DNA of 64,000 nucleotides from Rhabditophanes sp. KR3021. Taxonomy: Eukaryota > Nematoda > Chromadorea > Rhabditida > Alloionematidae. The stretch covers positions 5,580,001 to 5,644,000 of the forward strand of contig CAUJLY010000004.1 in assembly GCA_963281155.1 (NCBI GenBank), read 5' to 3'. The translations under genes were made by a program, and so were the position numbers. Below are positions 35,314 to 46,827 of this stretch, one piece after another. Every line of letters begins with the position of its first letter. Within the stretch, counting starts at the first letter, position 1. Under the pieces are notes generated by a model that saw only the letters and a list, made by a program, of their open reading frames with translations, did not search any database and was not told the origin of the DNA.

Positions 35314-38300
35314 CTATTCTCGCAAGTATATCAATGTCGGATTATCAATACATAATTTCTCATCATACAACTTACTTCCATCGAAAATATCAAAAAATTG
35401 GGATGTAATACGAATCTCTTTCTTTTGACGACAATACGTATTTGTTCTCGCATTTAGCTTCATGAGCATTGATATCCTATGAGCATAATTTGTTTCTTTT
35501 AAGGTAAAAGTGTAATAGTGATGTATGTCATTGTTCAAACTGAGCATGACGGAACGCGCTAACGCCTTTGCTTCATTTGATACACCAATAATGTCATCAA
35601 GAGACCAAAGATAGTGCCCAACCATATAACTGAATTCTGTCAGGTTAGTAAGCTTCAACTCTTTCATCGGCAAGTATATTAGATTTAATAGATACTTATT
35701 GGCCGGATTAAATAACTCAAATAACTGGTTTCGTTTTTCCATTGTCATTTCGGGATTTGAAAACTTGCCAAATTGATCTCCACATACCTATAATGTAAAT
35801 AAAAGTATTTTGGGTGCGAATGTGTTAGTTGAATATACTTACTTGATAGTCGTCATAAAAAATAAGTGTGCGTGGATCTTCTGCACCAAAAGTAGCAATA
35901 CTAAAGTAGATGCGTTCAATAACTAAGAAGAACGGCCAGAAGTGGTTAAAGAGAAGAGCACGATCGCTTTTTGAAAGCTCGCAGAATTCATTACAATGCA
36001 TTAAGCATTCTGCCACTGTCAAGCAGGATTTCTCAAAGTAGATAACTAACTTTTTAAAATTGAGATCATTCGTCATTACAATTGCGTGATGTGGGGGTTT
36101 CTTCATCTTATCAAAAAACAAGTTTAAGGCAAAACTAATTGTCTGAAGAGGAGTATAGAATTGGCCTGGGCATTTTGGTATAACTCGCCTAGGGCCGTGG
36201 AGTATTTGTTTCAGTTTATAAAATTGACATTCGGTATTGAAGCCCAATTTATTATCATCCAGAGACACTCTCTTTATTGCTTCCTCGGGATCCATATTAA
36301 GATAAGCAGAAATTATCTTACTATCTCTATTCATGTCACTATGGTCCTGAGCACTTCTTTGATAAATACTATTTTCATCACACAATTCTTGTGTTTCAAT
36401 TTCAATTGGACTGCTGTTATTAGTCTTTTGTTGGGTATAATAGGTGTGGTTACTAGGTTGATCGTATGAATAGTGTTGGATCACATTGTTATTGCTAATC
36501 ACACTTGAATAGGGGGATTCTTTAAATCCGATATTGTTTTGAATTAAATTGGGAGGATTTATTGCCGATGATTCAGTTTTCATTTTCCATTGCATGCCCA
36601 TGGCATGGCATTTGGCGATTCGACAGTACCTTGAAAAATAAATCAAACTATGTATCACTAAGTTACCTGCAAATAATTAGACAGATGTTATATTGTTCGC
36701 TTAAGTATACATTTTGAGTAAACAATATGCCAAAGGTTTCTTTTTTAAAAGACATTTTTTGAATTTTGAGTATTAGTTACTTTCAAATTTGTTGTCGTTT
36801 TTTATCTATTTATCTTGTAACATTTACTAATTATTGCCTCTTTATTTTAGTGTTTATTCACTCAACCGGAGTTAACTATGGAGGAAAACAATGCAAATAG
36901 TGATGCTAAGAAGCGTTCCAAAAGAACTGAGGAGGAGATGGTTTCGCCACTTGGAATGAGACAGTTGTCTTATGAAGCAACTGGGAAGGAACCACAATAA
37001 TGGATGAAGTTATGTTATCAGTAGGTAGAAAAGATGTGGTAGTTAAAGGTAAGTTAAGCATCTTAAATAATGAGTAATCCTTTTAGTTCTAGATCAGCCA
37101 CTACAACCAAGTCGTTTCTTGGGTTTGTTTCAAAAAACTGATGACTCTGATTTGGCTGAACATGAGAAGTCAACGAAAAGTTTAAGCTTACATGAATATG
37201 ATTGAGGAAGAGTTCACAGTGACTGCTGATTTCGCCGAGGCATTTAACAATCCAATGGAAGTATTTGAATTAAGCGAACGCTTAGTTGAATATACACGTT
37301 CTAACTAAGTGTATTGTAAAAGGGAATTAGATAAGACATCAACCTGCTTTATTTTGATGACATGATAAAAATGTTTTATAGCGTTGGGCTTTTAAAAGGT
37401 ACATATCTACGTTATTCTATGGATTTTATCGTGAGGACATTGTTGGAAATTACAAAGACGCTAACATCAATCATTTATTACAACTCATTCCAAGTTATTT
37501 TATCATTGTTCGTACGCATGGGTCAAATATGGTACCTTTAAGGCTGGAATTGTAAGAATACTTCTGTTGATTAGAAACACGATTGACCAATTAAAATGCC
37601 TGAGGAAACTGATGGAAATAATCAAGAGTTAGCGTAAATTGATATTAGACTTGAGCTTAATAAAATCTTGGAGTTACCGAATAAAACTGATCTTAAAAGA
37701 ATAAAGCCCGAGTTTGAGAAAGTGTGTAAAGAGAACAGAATTGGAACATTGGTAAATAGAGTTGTTACCGATCAAAAAACATTGCTGATTGGTAGATTGA
37801 GAAGCATTTACAGATTTCTAGACAAGGAAGGTTATTCGTATGACGATTGTGATAAAGGGGTATTTGTTCAATGCCTGACGTCTACTTTCTCAACTATGTG
37901 AATTCATGTGTAGTCGCTGACATCTTGACTAAAATGATGTTTAAACTCAAGATAACTACTGAAGAATAATGTAATAATATTTTGATTCCCCGTTTAACTA
38001 GTTTAGTTTAATAAATATTTGCCTGCATAGGTTCTTTTCCGTGTATACAATAGGACATTGTTTAGTATTTCTGCGGCATGTGTATTCTCGATTAGCTGCC
38101 ATTGAACGTCTAAATTCATTATGTTAATAACACATTATTCAAAAATCCTGATTTAACTAAACAGGTAAACTTCACATTATTTTATTTAACTCCTTGTGAG
38201 CTGCTTAATTATTTAGATTGATTCTTAGTTTACCAATTAAGTATATAATTAAGTTATTACAGCACAAAATCACTTAATAAAAAGGTTATTCTTGCTCAGT

Positions 38301-38568
38301 CAAATAAAAAATATTTGTAATTTGAGTTAAATTTAAATCAAAAACAGACTAAAGTGATTGTCCTCGCACTATTTTTGCTTTTACGTAAAAATGTGAGAAA
38401 TACCTATTTAGTATCATTATGGATAAGAAAAAATACCTAACGGAATAACTTTATATTCAAATTACAATGATATTACCTGAAGAAAGTTTGGCAATTGCGG
38501 CAAGCATTAATAGAAAAGTGGATTCCTACAGCAACAGAGGTGCCACAAATTAAGCATGAATCTGTCAT
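35314..38568 (-). CDS. Nuclear hormone receptor
   Basis: Four exons, 38568-38477, 38109-38023, 36629-35843 and 35787-35314, phase-consistent, 479 residues. The first two exons rebuild the DNA-binding domain: finger one is [14 protein letters not shown] then CRNCQTFFR; finger two is [10 protein letters not shown] then [16 protein letters not shown]. All eight zinc-binding Cys are present, so the protein should bind DNA. The ligand-binding domain follows a long polar hinge and is helical, with [17 protein letters not shown] as a recognisable helix 3-5 segment. It is a supplementary-type nematode receptor (HNF4-derived) by the CRNC P-box form. Intron 2 (36630-38022) starts with GC, not GT (AG|GCAAAT), a legitimate rare class, and is almost wholly filled by a decayed antisense gene copy. 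Target genes unknown. Confidence 0.85.
36690..38020 (+). pseudogene. Decayed gene copy ('element A', copy 1) inside nuclear-receptor intron 2
   Basis: About 1.3 kb antisense to the host gene and homologous to 55962-57222. Protein-like fragments in changing frames include [35 protein letters not shown] and [20 protein letters not shown]. Stops and frame changes break the frame repeatedly. An intron-like segment (GTAAGT...CCTTTTAG, about 37050-37086) is retained, so this is a DNA-level copy and not a processed one. The right end carries a polyadenylation signal (AATAAA, near 38010) and lies within a few bases of the host donor site. I could not identify the ancestral protein. Confidence 0.65.
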
Positions 38569-39163
38569 AGTTATCCTATAATTAATATCAACTTATGATT
38601 AATTCTTAGTGTTATTGTACAAAGTATTTTAGTATCAACATACTATAAATAATATTGATCAATAAAGTATGAAAATTACGTTGTTTGAATTTAGATAATA
38701 CGTAAAAAATAATAACTCTGCACTTCATGATAGTTTTATTCTCAAACATTGATAAATAACATTTAGATAATAAACTAGGTGCACATAAATACATTAATAG
38801 TCCTGATAAAGAAAATAATGCATACTTTAATAACGGACTAGTGCATACACTTCTTATCAATGATCATTAACTTTATTTAACATTTGTGAATAAAGGACAG
38901 TTTTAAAATGTTCCACTTGTTATGCTATTTTGACACGACTTTGTGTTAAATATTTGAGGTGTAAATACATATTAATGACACATACAACTCTTTTTGTTAA
39001 AATAAAATTAGTTTTGCATAAGTATAAAATAGTTTGTTTTATCTTGCATGTTTTTACAAAGCGCACTTCATATAAATTTATAACTATTTTATTTGAGAAA
39101 AATGTACATTTTTATTAAAAATATTATCTATTGATGTTTGATTATTTGTTGACGATGAATTAA
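38569..39163. other. Intergenic region
   Basis: Upstream of the nuclear receptor. Short open frames on both strands are at chance length. No element recognised. Confidence 0.45.
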
Positions 39164-39478
39164 TTAATTGTGAACGACTATTATTGAAATACCTAATCCA
39201 ATGAAGAATAATAGCATAAAAATATAGAAGAATATTTTGAATTTATTTGTCGTGAACTGTTTAAAATGTGTTGAATGTGGTGTATTTGATTCAAGAACTA
39301 TTTCAATTTGAGGATAAGGTTTGATTTGATCTTCATTGGGGATGAATGATTTAGGAAATACTAAGGCAGTGTTATTAATTTCATGATATGCAGGAAGTTT
39401 GTTGGGAACTTCCTTTAAAATAACATTAGTTGAATTGGATGGATTTGGTATGAGTAGAGTAGGAGCAGAGTGAACCAT
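39164..39478 (-). CDS. Small tail-anchored protein with LPAY motif
   Basis: Single exon, 104 residues from the first ATG (MVHSAPTLL). It has NKLPAYHEIN near residue 30, parallel to PPPAYDEID in the gene at 34558-34989 and GVPPPAFHDIN at 32211-32552, then YPQIEIV and a basic stretch before a C-terminal membrane helix (about 80-101). It appears to be the outermost member of the local tail-anchored family. Between it and the rest of the cluster lies the nuclear receptor gene. Confidence 0.6.
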   Translation of the reverse strand: MVHSAPTLLIPNPSNSTNVILKEVPNKLPAYHEINNTALVFPKSFIPNEDQIKPYPQIEIVLESNTPHSTHFKQFTTNKFKIFFYIFMLLFFIGLGISIIVVHN

Positions 39479-39931
39479 TTTAAAATAATAAAAGTTCAAA
39501 GGGTAAAGGAACGCCGTATTAAGTAGGTAGATTACTTTTATTTATGTAATATTGATTTTCTTATCATTTAAGGAAGAGAATTATCACTTTTAACAATCGG
39601 GAAGATGAAAATGTATGATATTTATATGGGTTTCGATTTAAATTATAAGCAAATAAAAGATAAAGGTTAAAGGAGTGCATGTTAGCATTATATTTGACAA
39701 GTTTTATGCATACTAAAGTAGATAGTTATTCTGTAAATATTAAAAAGTACGATGGAACCTGATATGATATCATTTATTTTATTTGAAGGAAATGTAGTAA
39801 AAGACAATTCAATATTTGGACAAGCATTTTACTTTTCAAATATTGTCAAGATAAAAAGAACAAACAAATATTTATCTGCTTTTTAAAAATTGTGGTTTGA
39901 TAATTTGCTCCCAAAGTGACAAAAAGTATTT
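39479..39931. other. Intergenic region
   Basis: AT-rich sequence upstream of the tail-anchored gene; nothing else seen until the tRNA gene. Confidence 0.4.
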
Positions 39932-40003
39932 AGCATTGAGTGGTTTCGATCCACCGACCTCTGGGTTATGGGCCCAGCACGCTAACCTCTGCGCCACAAT
40001 GCT
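39932..40003 (-). tRNA. tRNA-iMet (CAT)
   Basis: 72-nt cloverleaf on the minus strand. Acceptor ends AGCATTG and CAATGCT pair with A1:U72. The anticodon arm is CTGGG-CCCATAA-CCCAG (anticodon CAT). The three G:C pairs next to the anticodon loop, A1:U72, and the T-loop ATCGAAA (A54, A60) are hallmarks of the eukaryotic initiator tRNA. Identical in sequence to the copies at 40066, 43737 and 43884. Confidence 0.95.
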
Positions 40004-40065
40004 GTAAATATAATGACTTCATAATCATATTTAAATAGACATTAAGAAATTAAGTAAAAATATAT

Positions 40066-40137
40066 AGCATTGAGTGGTTTCGATCCACCGACCTCTGGGT
40101 TATGGGCCCAGCACGCTAACCTCTGCGCCACAATGCT
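40066..40137 (-). tRNA. tRNA-iMet (CAT)
   Basis: Second minus-strand initiator tRNA copy, identical in sequence to its neighbour and separated from it by 62 bp. Confidence 0.95.
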
Positions 40138-40835
40138 GTGTATATTTTTCTTCACTTTTGACATCATATAACTAAACTAATTTAATTTAAACCTAAAAGT
40201 GTTTATCAGATTTTAGTTAACTTTATCAGTAAGAAAAAGATTTTTTGTTGGGTACATGTTTATATTGCCAATGTTCGGATTTAAGAAGCCTTTCCAATTT
40301 TGATTAAATAACATTCTTTTAACTTTGTTATTGCTTTCTTTTTACCCAATTTAATAAACCGATAGATCGACTAATTATATTTTTGCCTATAATAATGCAC
40401 AAGATTCAAATTGTTCGGTAAAAATGTTTAAACGGCCAATCAATGCTTCTGAAAAGATATTTGGTAAAATGGGTGGCAATGCATCAGTAATAATCTTTAT
40501 TAAGACTTATTGTCGATCTCCTATAAGTGAGGCAATAACAAACTTTAAACGCATAAGGGAATGATTTAGGTTAGCACTCTTATTAACTTTTATATTCTGT
40601 ATAAAATTAGAATCAGTGGCCTCCAATTGCATGCGGTTTAATTTAAAGCCTAAATCAGTTGGAGGTTAAACATCGGAATAAAAATGAGATATAATGTATT
40701 AATGGCATTAAATATGGAAACGAGCATGCAATTGATTTGGGAACGCGATAACTTGTTTAATAGGAATAAAAATATAGCAATGGCGCATTTGTTTACCCAG
40801 TTTGCAATTCCTATAGCAAATAAACTCTAAACTAA
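40138..40835. other. Region upstream of the acidic-protein gene
   Basis: Contains a 48-codon frame, 40684-40830 on the plus strand (MRYNVLMALNM start), ending five bases before the downstream frame but in a different phase. It may be the true first exon or a frameshifted start of the next gene; no splice pair joins them convincingly. Confidence 0.35.
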
Positions 40836-43361
40836 TTGGAAGGAAATGTCTTCGAAGTAGGTAAAGATGCTCAACCTTTACTCATCCGAACAATAATTGT
40901 AGATATTGTTTTTTATATTATGAAATCCTATCCTTGGCTAAATGAACGCACTATTGAAAATTTATCAGCGGAGAATGTTCACGTAGGACCCTGCTGCAGT
41001 TCGGTTAAACAAGCGGAAGCAGGGCTTATTTTTCATAAAAAAGATGGCACTGCCTTTCCGCCACCTAAGCTTATCAATACATTAGATGATGTACATAACA
41101 ACGATTTTATTGTAAAAAACATAGATATCGAAGGATGGCCTATCAAACTAATACCAACTAAAGCAACTAATAGTGGAAAAGGTACATAACTAAACTATTT
41201 TGTAATATTTTGATTATTTTAGAATATCTCAATGGTTTGGAACAAATTATATTTTTGTATCTTTACAATTCGTTCCTAAAAATTACAAACACTAATAAGA
41301 TAAAATATTTTGGTGTGCAAGATTTATACTTTGATCAAAATAACATTTCGAAACAGTTTTTTGTCAATGCCGCCAAAAATATACTTACTGCTATCGTTGA
41401 AAATGACATTCAAGTTTTTGGCTTTATCATTGTGAACTTAGAAAATAAGGAAACAATTATAGAAGCGAAATGCCATTTAAACAAATCAGACAAATATGAT
41501 TATTATTCAGATCAACAATCGGATGACGATGGAATTATTCAAGACGATTTAAGTGAAAGTGATTACTCATTTGATCTAGATAAAGAACATCTCTTAGATA
41601 CAAATATTGTTACTGATGAGCATAGTCTGAATTACCCAAACGATATTAGCATGTCTTCTCAAATAACTCGTTCAACTGAAGAAACTGATTTTGTCCAGAC
41701 TCAATATGATCAACAAAAATATGGCTTATTTGGAAACAATGCACATAACATGGAATATAATACGAATATTCAACATGCAACTGTTACAGAATTAACTTTG
41801 CCCAATACCAATAATAAAACGAAAGATCAAGGAAGGAAAAACAGTGTTCCTTTGGGCAAAAAAAACCTTAATTCAGATGAAAAAAACTTCCTTAGCAGTA
41901 GCGGGGATGAGGCTTTATTTTTAACAATTCTTTCTGATACAGAATCCGAAAATGACGACTCCGATGATGAAGAAGGGGATGTAATAATACCAAAAACTGA
42001 AGCTGTATATGCCTTAGATGAGTTTGGTGATTACAACCTTGAATGTGAGTCCGAAGAAAATGAATTTTATGAAGCGTACGAGGAGACATCAAGATTGAGT
42101 GATGCAACTATCATCAATGAAATGGAGTCTCCTATAGATTATGATCGTTTACTCGAAAAAGAAGTTTATATTATCAATTCAGATGTTGATAAAGGACCTG
42201 ATTCAGAAAGTTTCAATAGTGAGTCATCTGATCAGTCAATGGGCTTAAACGCTTATTATAAAAGGCAGAAAGAAAAGATTTTGGTGAAGAATAATAGGAA
42301 AAAACAAGCTCAACAACTGAGAGATACTTTTGTTGAACAAATATGGTTGGAAAAAGTAGAGATTGCAGAAAGTGATGAATCCAGCATTACATTGAATTTG
42401 GAATTTGAGAATCCTATTAATGACAGTTTAGAAAGCATTTGGTCTGGAGAAAATTCAATAAGGGAAGAATTAAGTGGCAGTTCAGCTGAAACTAGTTCTA
42501 ATGAGGTTTATGTTTTAGATAACTTTGATTCCGATAATAATCTAGAAGTTGAATTCATGGATGAAGACACTTTTGCAAACAATCCTCATTGCAATACTCA
42601 AGTTATCAATGACACTGAAAACCCAAATAGATGCTTGGGAAAATCAGAATCCGAAACAGAAACAGAACCAGAAGAAGAGGAAGATGGAGTATTTGAAATG
42701 CCTTTGTTCGATGAAGTGCTTAAAAAGCTAGGAAAGGTAGATAACTGCTGGGACGTAAAACAAGTTCAAATTGAATGTTACTTTATGATGCAAATGCTCA
42801 AATGGAGATCATTAAGCAATAGCAAGCGTGTAAAGCGAATACAAAGCTTTTTATTGCAAAATAATCTGAATCTGCCGGAAATGCATGACGAATTAACAAG
42901 GGAATTTACTAATTCAAACAACTTTAAACAATTTAATTCAATTTTTCCAAAACATCGAGGTAAGTACCACTATAAACACAGACTGCGTAATATTATAATT
43001 GCAGATATAATCTTAGAGGTTCGATGTTTCGTAGACGTTGTAAAAGCTAAAAAGGAGTTTATCAATAAAGAAACTAGAAAAAACAGTGAAGTTGAAAGTT
43101 CCGTTACAGAAATATTCGATGAGAACGAGGTATAATTAATGTCTTTTAAATTTATACGAATTTTTTAGATAACAAAAACTTGGAAAAGACTATTAGTAAA
43201 TAACAAAACAAATGGAGACAATAGTGAAAAAGGTCATTATGTTTCATCTGCTGGCAAGATGTATGAAACGATGATGGGAAAGGTATATTTAGTATATGTT
43301 ATTTTTATTTATTTCAATATTTCAGTTATCTATGCATGTAAAAAGAAATAAACTGCTGTAA
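40836..43361 (+). CDS. Large acidic Ser/Glu/Asp-rich protein of unknown function, 5' end unresolved
   Basis: Four exons, 40836-41181, 41223-43129, 43169-43282 and 43326-43361, phase-consistent, about 800 codons. The frame opens directly after a TAA with TTG, and the first in-frame ATG is at 40920, so an upstream exon is missing from this model or the start is damaged. The N-terminal 230 residues look folded (MKSYPWLNERTIENLSAENV, VGPCCSSVKQAEAGLIF, FGFIIVNLENKE). A long acidic middle follows, with DDD, SESD and EEEED runs. A basic, probably helical C-terminal domain comes last (FPKHRGKYHYKHRLRN). I recognise no family. The layout of acidic linker plus folded ends suits a nuclear or chromatin-associated protein, as inference only. 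It is enclosed by inverted initiator-tRNA pairs. Confidence 0.6.
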
Positions 43362-43736
43362 ATGTTGCATATAATTTTCTTACTAATTATCATAAATAAT
43401 AAAGCCCAAATTGTTAAATAGTCATTGCTTATTTAACGAACTGCAAGTCGTCTTAAATTAATAATCCACTGCAAACAACAATTTCACTCAAATTGTATTT
43501 AGAAATTTGAATAGATCACATAATCCTTATATTAGGCAGCTCATTTATAAAATATTCAAATTTTTATATGAGCCTAAATTTGTAGAGAAATACTGCCTTA
43601 ACTTGGTTTTCAAATTGAATTATGCATAAAAGGATGATGTAAGACAAACATTGGTAATCAGATATGAGGAGATAAAATGATGTGTATTTGAATGTAAAAG
43701 AGCATGTAAATATGGTCATGGAGTCACTATATTCAC
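43362..43736. other. Short intergenic region
   Basis: 3' region of the acidic-protein gene (AATAAA at about 43398) and flank of the right inverted-repeat arm. Nothing else recognised. Confidence 0.4.
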
Positions 43737-43808
43737 AGCATTGTGGCGCAGAGGTTAGCGTGCTGGGCCCATAACCCAGAGGTCGGTGGATCGAAACCAC
43801 TCAATGCT
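43737..43808 (+). tRNA. tRNA-iMet (CAT)
   Basis: Plus-strand initiator tRNA, same 72-nt sequence as the two minus-strand copies at 39932 and 40066, in the right arm of the inverted repeat. Confidence 0.95.
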
Positions 43809-43883
43809 AATATTTTTAGTCGATTGTGAAATAGAGTTTTTTTAATGTCTATTTAAATATGATTATGAAGTCACTATATTTAC

Positions 43884-43955
43884 AGCATTGTGGCGCAGAG
43901 GTTAGCGTGCTGGGCCCATAACCCAGAGGTCGGTGGATCGAAACCACTCAATGCT
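43884..43955 (+). tRNA. tRNA-iMet (CAT)
   Basis: Fourth initiator tRNA copy; the spacer to its neighbour is the reverse complement of much of the spacer in the left arm. Confidence 0.95.
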
Positions 43956-44094
43956 AAATACTTTTTGTCGTTCTGAATTGTTATTTACACAAATAGAACT
44001 TCATTTTAGGATTTACATAATGCTTAGTAAAATATTTTTAGTATAAATATTTCAATAAATTGTTTAAGATATCATTTTCGACTTCATATGACAT

Positions 44095-44167
44095 GCCTCC
44101 CTAGCTCAATTGGTAGAGCGTTAGACTTTTAATCTAACGGTCGCGGGTTCGAGCCCCGCGGGGGGCT
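44095..44167 (+). tRNA. tRNA-Lys (TTT)
   Basis: 73-nt cloverleaf. Acceptor GCCTCCC pairs with GGGGGGC (one T:G pair). The anticodon arm is GTTAGA-CTTTTAA-TCTAAC (anticodon TTT). The T arm is GCGGG-TTCGAGC-CCCGC. No intron. Confidence 0.95.
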
Positions 44168-44286
44168 TAGTTTTTTGTAACTTTAAGCAAAATTTATAAA
44201 TGTTTGTTTAAACAACAAATAAATTATTTTCTGTATGAACAATATTTTAAATGCATATAATGAAAAAACAAACCTAAGTACATATA

Positions 44287-44358
44287 GCTCCATTGGCCCA
44301 GTGGATAAGGCGTCTGACTTCTAATCAGAAGATCCCGGTTCGACCCCGGGATGGAGCT
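44287..44358 (+). tRNA. tRNA-Arg (TCT)
   Basis: Cloverleaf with acceptor GCTCCAT/ATGGAGC, anticodon arm TCTGA-CTTCTAA-TCAGA (anticodon TCT) and T arm CCCGG-TTCGACC-CCGGG. No intron. Confidence 0.94.
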
Positions 44359-44692
44359 AAAATATCTTTTTGTAATAATTGAATTTCCAATAAAGGGACA
44401 ATATTTTTTGCTAAGTTATAAATACATTAAATAGAGCTCTTCGAATTATATCAACAAATTTGTTAATTGTAGTTATTCATATTAAAATTATAAATAAAAT
44501 TTCTTATTTAAAATAAATACAATGAAAAAGAGTTATACCATAATTTAAAGGAGAGAAAATGATTGTTTGGGACAATTATTGGATTTGGATAGAATTAAAT
44601 TAAGACACTGTGAGTCAATTTCTTAATAGTGCTTACTATATTACATTGATTAAGCATTATACGTGTGTGTCTCTGTTTCCACAAATTAAAAC
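44359..44692. other. Short intergenic region
   Basis: About 330 bp between the tRNA cluster and the 3' end of the next minus-strand gene; nothing recognised. Confidence 0.4.
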
Positions 44693-46455
44693 TCAGATAA
44701 TATTCAAATAAATAGAAAGACAGGAAAAAGTTTTTAAACTCTCTGATATCTCAGAAAAGCTCTTATAATGAGCAGGTCCGACAACGATCTCCGCGCATTG
44801 GACAAGATCTTCTAATTTATCCGAATTCATTAAAGATTCAGCTTTCTTGATTTGATTTTCACCTAGACGCTTCACATTCCTAATGAGGTGTTGTTTTAGC
44901 TGTTTTTGAATGGAATTAGCATATGTTTCCACATTTGTTTTGCCTTCATATGTTTGATCAAACAATTCAGCTTTTTCCAAATTATCCATGCAGCAGGTTT
45001 CCAATTTCTTCAAATTTGCCAACAATTTACGCTCCCGACACCCGTTAGGGTTAAGTTGATTAATGATTAAGTCAAACTTGTTCTTACTATCAATATAGTA
45101 ATGATCATAACCTTCACAATCAACCATAGTAGTCGTTGGTGAAATCTTGTTAATTAGTTCATCCTCCATAGTTGCTTCTGGATTAAAAGACTCTCCATAC
45201 TCTTGGAAATTTGTAGCCAAGTTAGGACATCTCGGTTTTGAGACAGTAATATGACAGACACCAGGAAAAGCTCTGTAGATATTAAAATTCCTATCCAAGC
45301 CAATAACAAGGTCGCTTTTATTCCAAACCAAGGAAATCAGATTACTCTTCCGTTCATTTAGAGCTTCAATCTCACGTTCCGCATTGCTTATTCTTTCTTC
45401 AAATTTAATCAAATAAGAAGAATGTTGTTGTGCTGTTAGCTTTCTACCTCCAGCACATGTCGTTTTGAGAAATGCGGCTTTTTCTTTTCTCTGCTGAGTG
45501 ATGATTTTTCGCTGTTCCGTAAGTTCATATTCAATTTGATCCATCGGGACATCATAGATACTTTGCAAAAGCGTTGAATTCATATTTTTCTCCATACCTT
45601 TATAAAATTCCATTAGATACTTAATAACATTGAATTTTTCATCCGGGTTCAAATTGAAAAAATCCCTGAATTCAACTCCTGCCCTTCCAGCTTCTCTCAC
45701 TTCCTTATCAAGAACGAATTTGTCTTTAAGTGTGTCTTCCTTCAGAATCAACATATAAATAAGAGCTGTGAAGTTACTCGCACTGACATGTTTTCCTTTT
45801 ATCGCATGATTGAGTAGTTTTAAATCCCATTTTGAATTTTCAATAAAGTATGCAACTAATGTTCGCATAGCATTGCCAAAAATAGTTGGAATAGAGTTAT
45901 TCGTATCACCCAGACCTTCTTTAAATGAAGTGAATGTCAATCCATTTTTACGAGGCTTTTTGAAGTTAACTAAGGTAATCATATGCATCATGTTCCAAAA
46001 ATGCTCCTCATGCTCTTTAGTTGTGCGACCCTCAAAGCAGGAAGGCAAATTGATTTCGGAATAATCGGCAAAACCAGGCAGGAATTGGTCATCAGTCGCA
46101 CAAGTTTGATACATTTGTACCAAAACATCGTCAATACCAAAAAAAAGCTTCTTCGGATTCTTCTGTAGATAGATGTTGACCCTAAGATAGTCTTGAAGCA
46201 CCTTGTCTTGGATACCGTCAATCTCATCAACCGTAGTATTAAGCATTTGCTCTTTAATCAGTTGATTTGCTCTATCCCAATTGAACCTCCAGAGGTATTC
46301 CTTCAAGAATTTTAAACGAGCCAAAAAAACCTCTATAAATGACAAGTTATATAAAAAATTAGTGTTATCAATGACTTACCTTTAGGTGAGATTGTTCCAT
46401 CTTCAACCCCAACTTCTATTATGCTATTTTTAGGTTTCACTCTTGATTTTGTCAT
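44693..46455 (-). CDS. WHIM/WSD-motif protein, putative chromatin-remodelling-type factor
   Basis: Two exons, 46455-46380 and 46332-44693, phase 1 junction across a 47-bp intron, 571 residues. The best landmark is LVIGLDRNFNIYRAFPGV near residue 370, which resembles the WHIM2/WSD signature (xGxDRxxNRYWxFP) of BAZ/ACF1/WSTF and Itc1-type ISWI partners. It is preceded by a long coiled-coil/basic stretch (QIEYELTEQRKIITQQRKEK to ALNERKSNLISL), as in those proteins. The N-terminal 250 residues are helical and could correspond to DDT/WHIM1, but I cannot align them securely. No PHD finger or bromodomain is present. Expected to be nuclear. Alternative: an unrelated nematode-specific protein with a chance motif. 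Confidence 0.5.
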
Positions 46456-46827
46456 CGCTTTAGTTTTAATAAGTGAATGACTTTATACATATTTTGAACT
46501 GCATTTGTTGGGTTGGTAAGCCGTTTTAGAAAGAATCGTTTTAGGACATGCTATTGAAGAATGCATGTTTGAGTATGCTTAAATTAATAAATAGATAGAT
46601 AGAAACAATAATTCTACTAACAAAAATGATGTATATTAGGTATGGTGTGTACATTTATTATGGAATGAAAATATTAAAACAATCAAATACGTATTTACAC
46701 TTATATTTATTTTAAAAACTTGAGTAGGACGAAAAAATATTTAGTTCTTAATCATTAAATAAAATAAGTTCCAAACAAAAAATGACCGTTTAATTTCTGA
46801 ATAAATAAGTAGTGCAAAGATAACTTT
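46456..46827. other. Short intergenic region
   Basis: About 370 bp between two minus-strand genes; promoter and 3' sequence only, as far as I can see. Confidence 0.4.

Larger units (their letters stand above)
39910..43975. repeat. Inverted repeat: two tRNA-iMet pairs facing away from a central gene
   Basis: The arms are about 39910-40150 and 43720-43975. Besides the tRNAs, the spacer is shared: TTTAAATAGACATTAA in the left arm, TTAATGTCTATTTAAA in the right, and ACTTTTTGTC-type flank outside. The arms enclose about 3.6 kb containing one gene of unknown function. Confidence 0.75.

Noticed and set aside
36595..36660. Nuclear receptor truncated by insertion of element A (only half a zinc finger visible at first)
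   Set aside because: The missing zinc-finger exons were found at 38023-38109 and 38477-38568, so the element lies in an intron and the gene is intact.
38612..38860. Minus-strand frame of 82 codons upstream of the nuclear receptor
   Set aside because: Hydrophobic, AT-driven and at chance length; the receptor start at 38568 has its own ATG and intact first zinc finger.
13560..43080. Similarity between FFDVIKIKKQFEEK (gene at 13116) and CFVDVVKAKKEFINK (gene at 40836)
   Set aside because: A short amphipathic, Lys-rich helix is not enough to claim homology; the rest of the proteins does not align.
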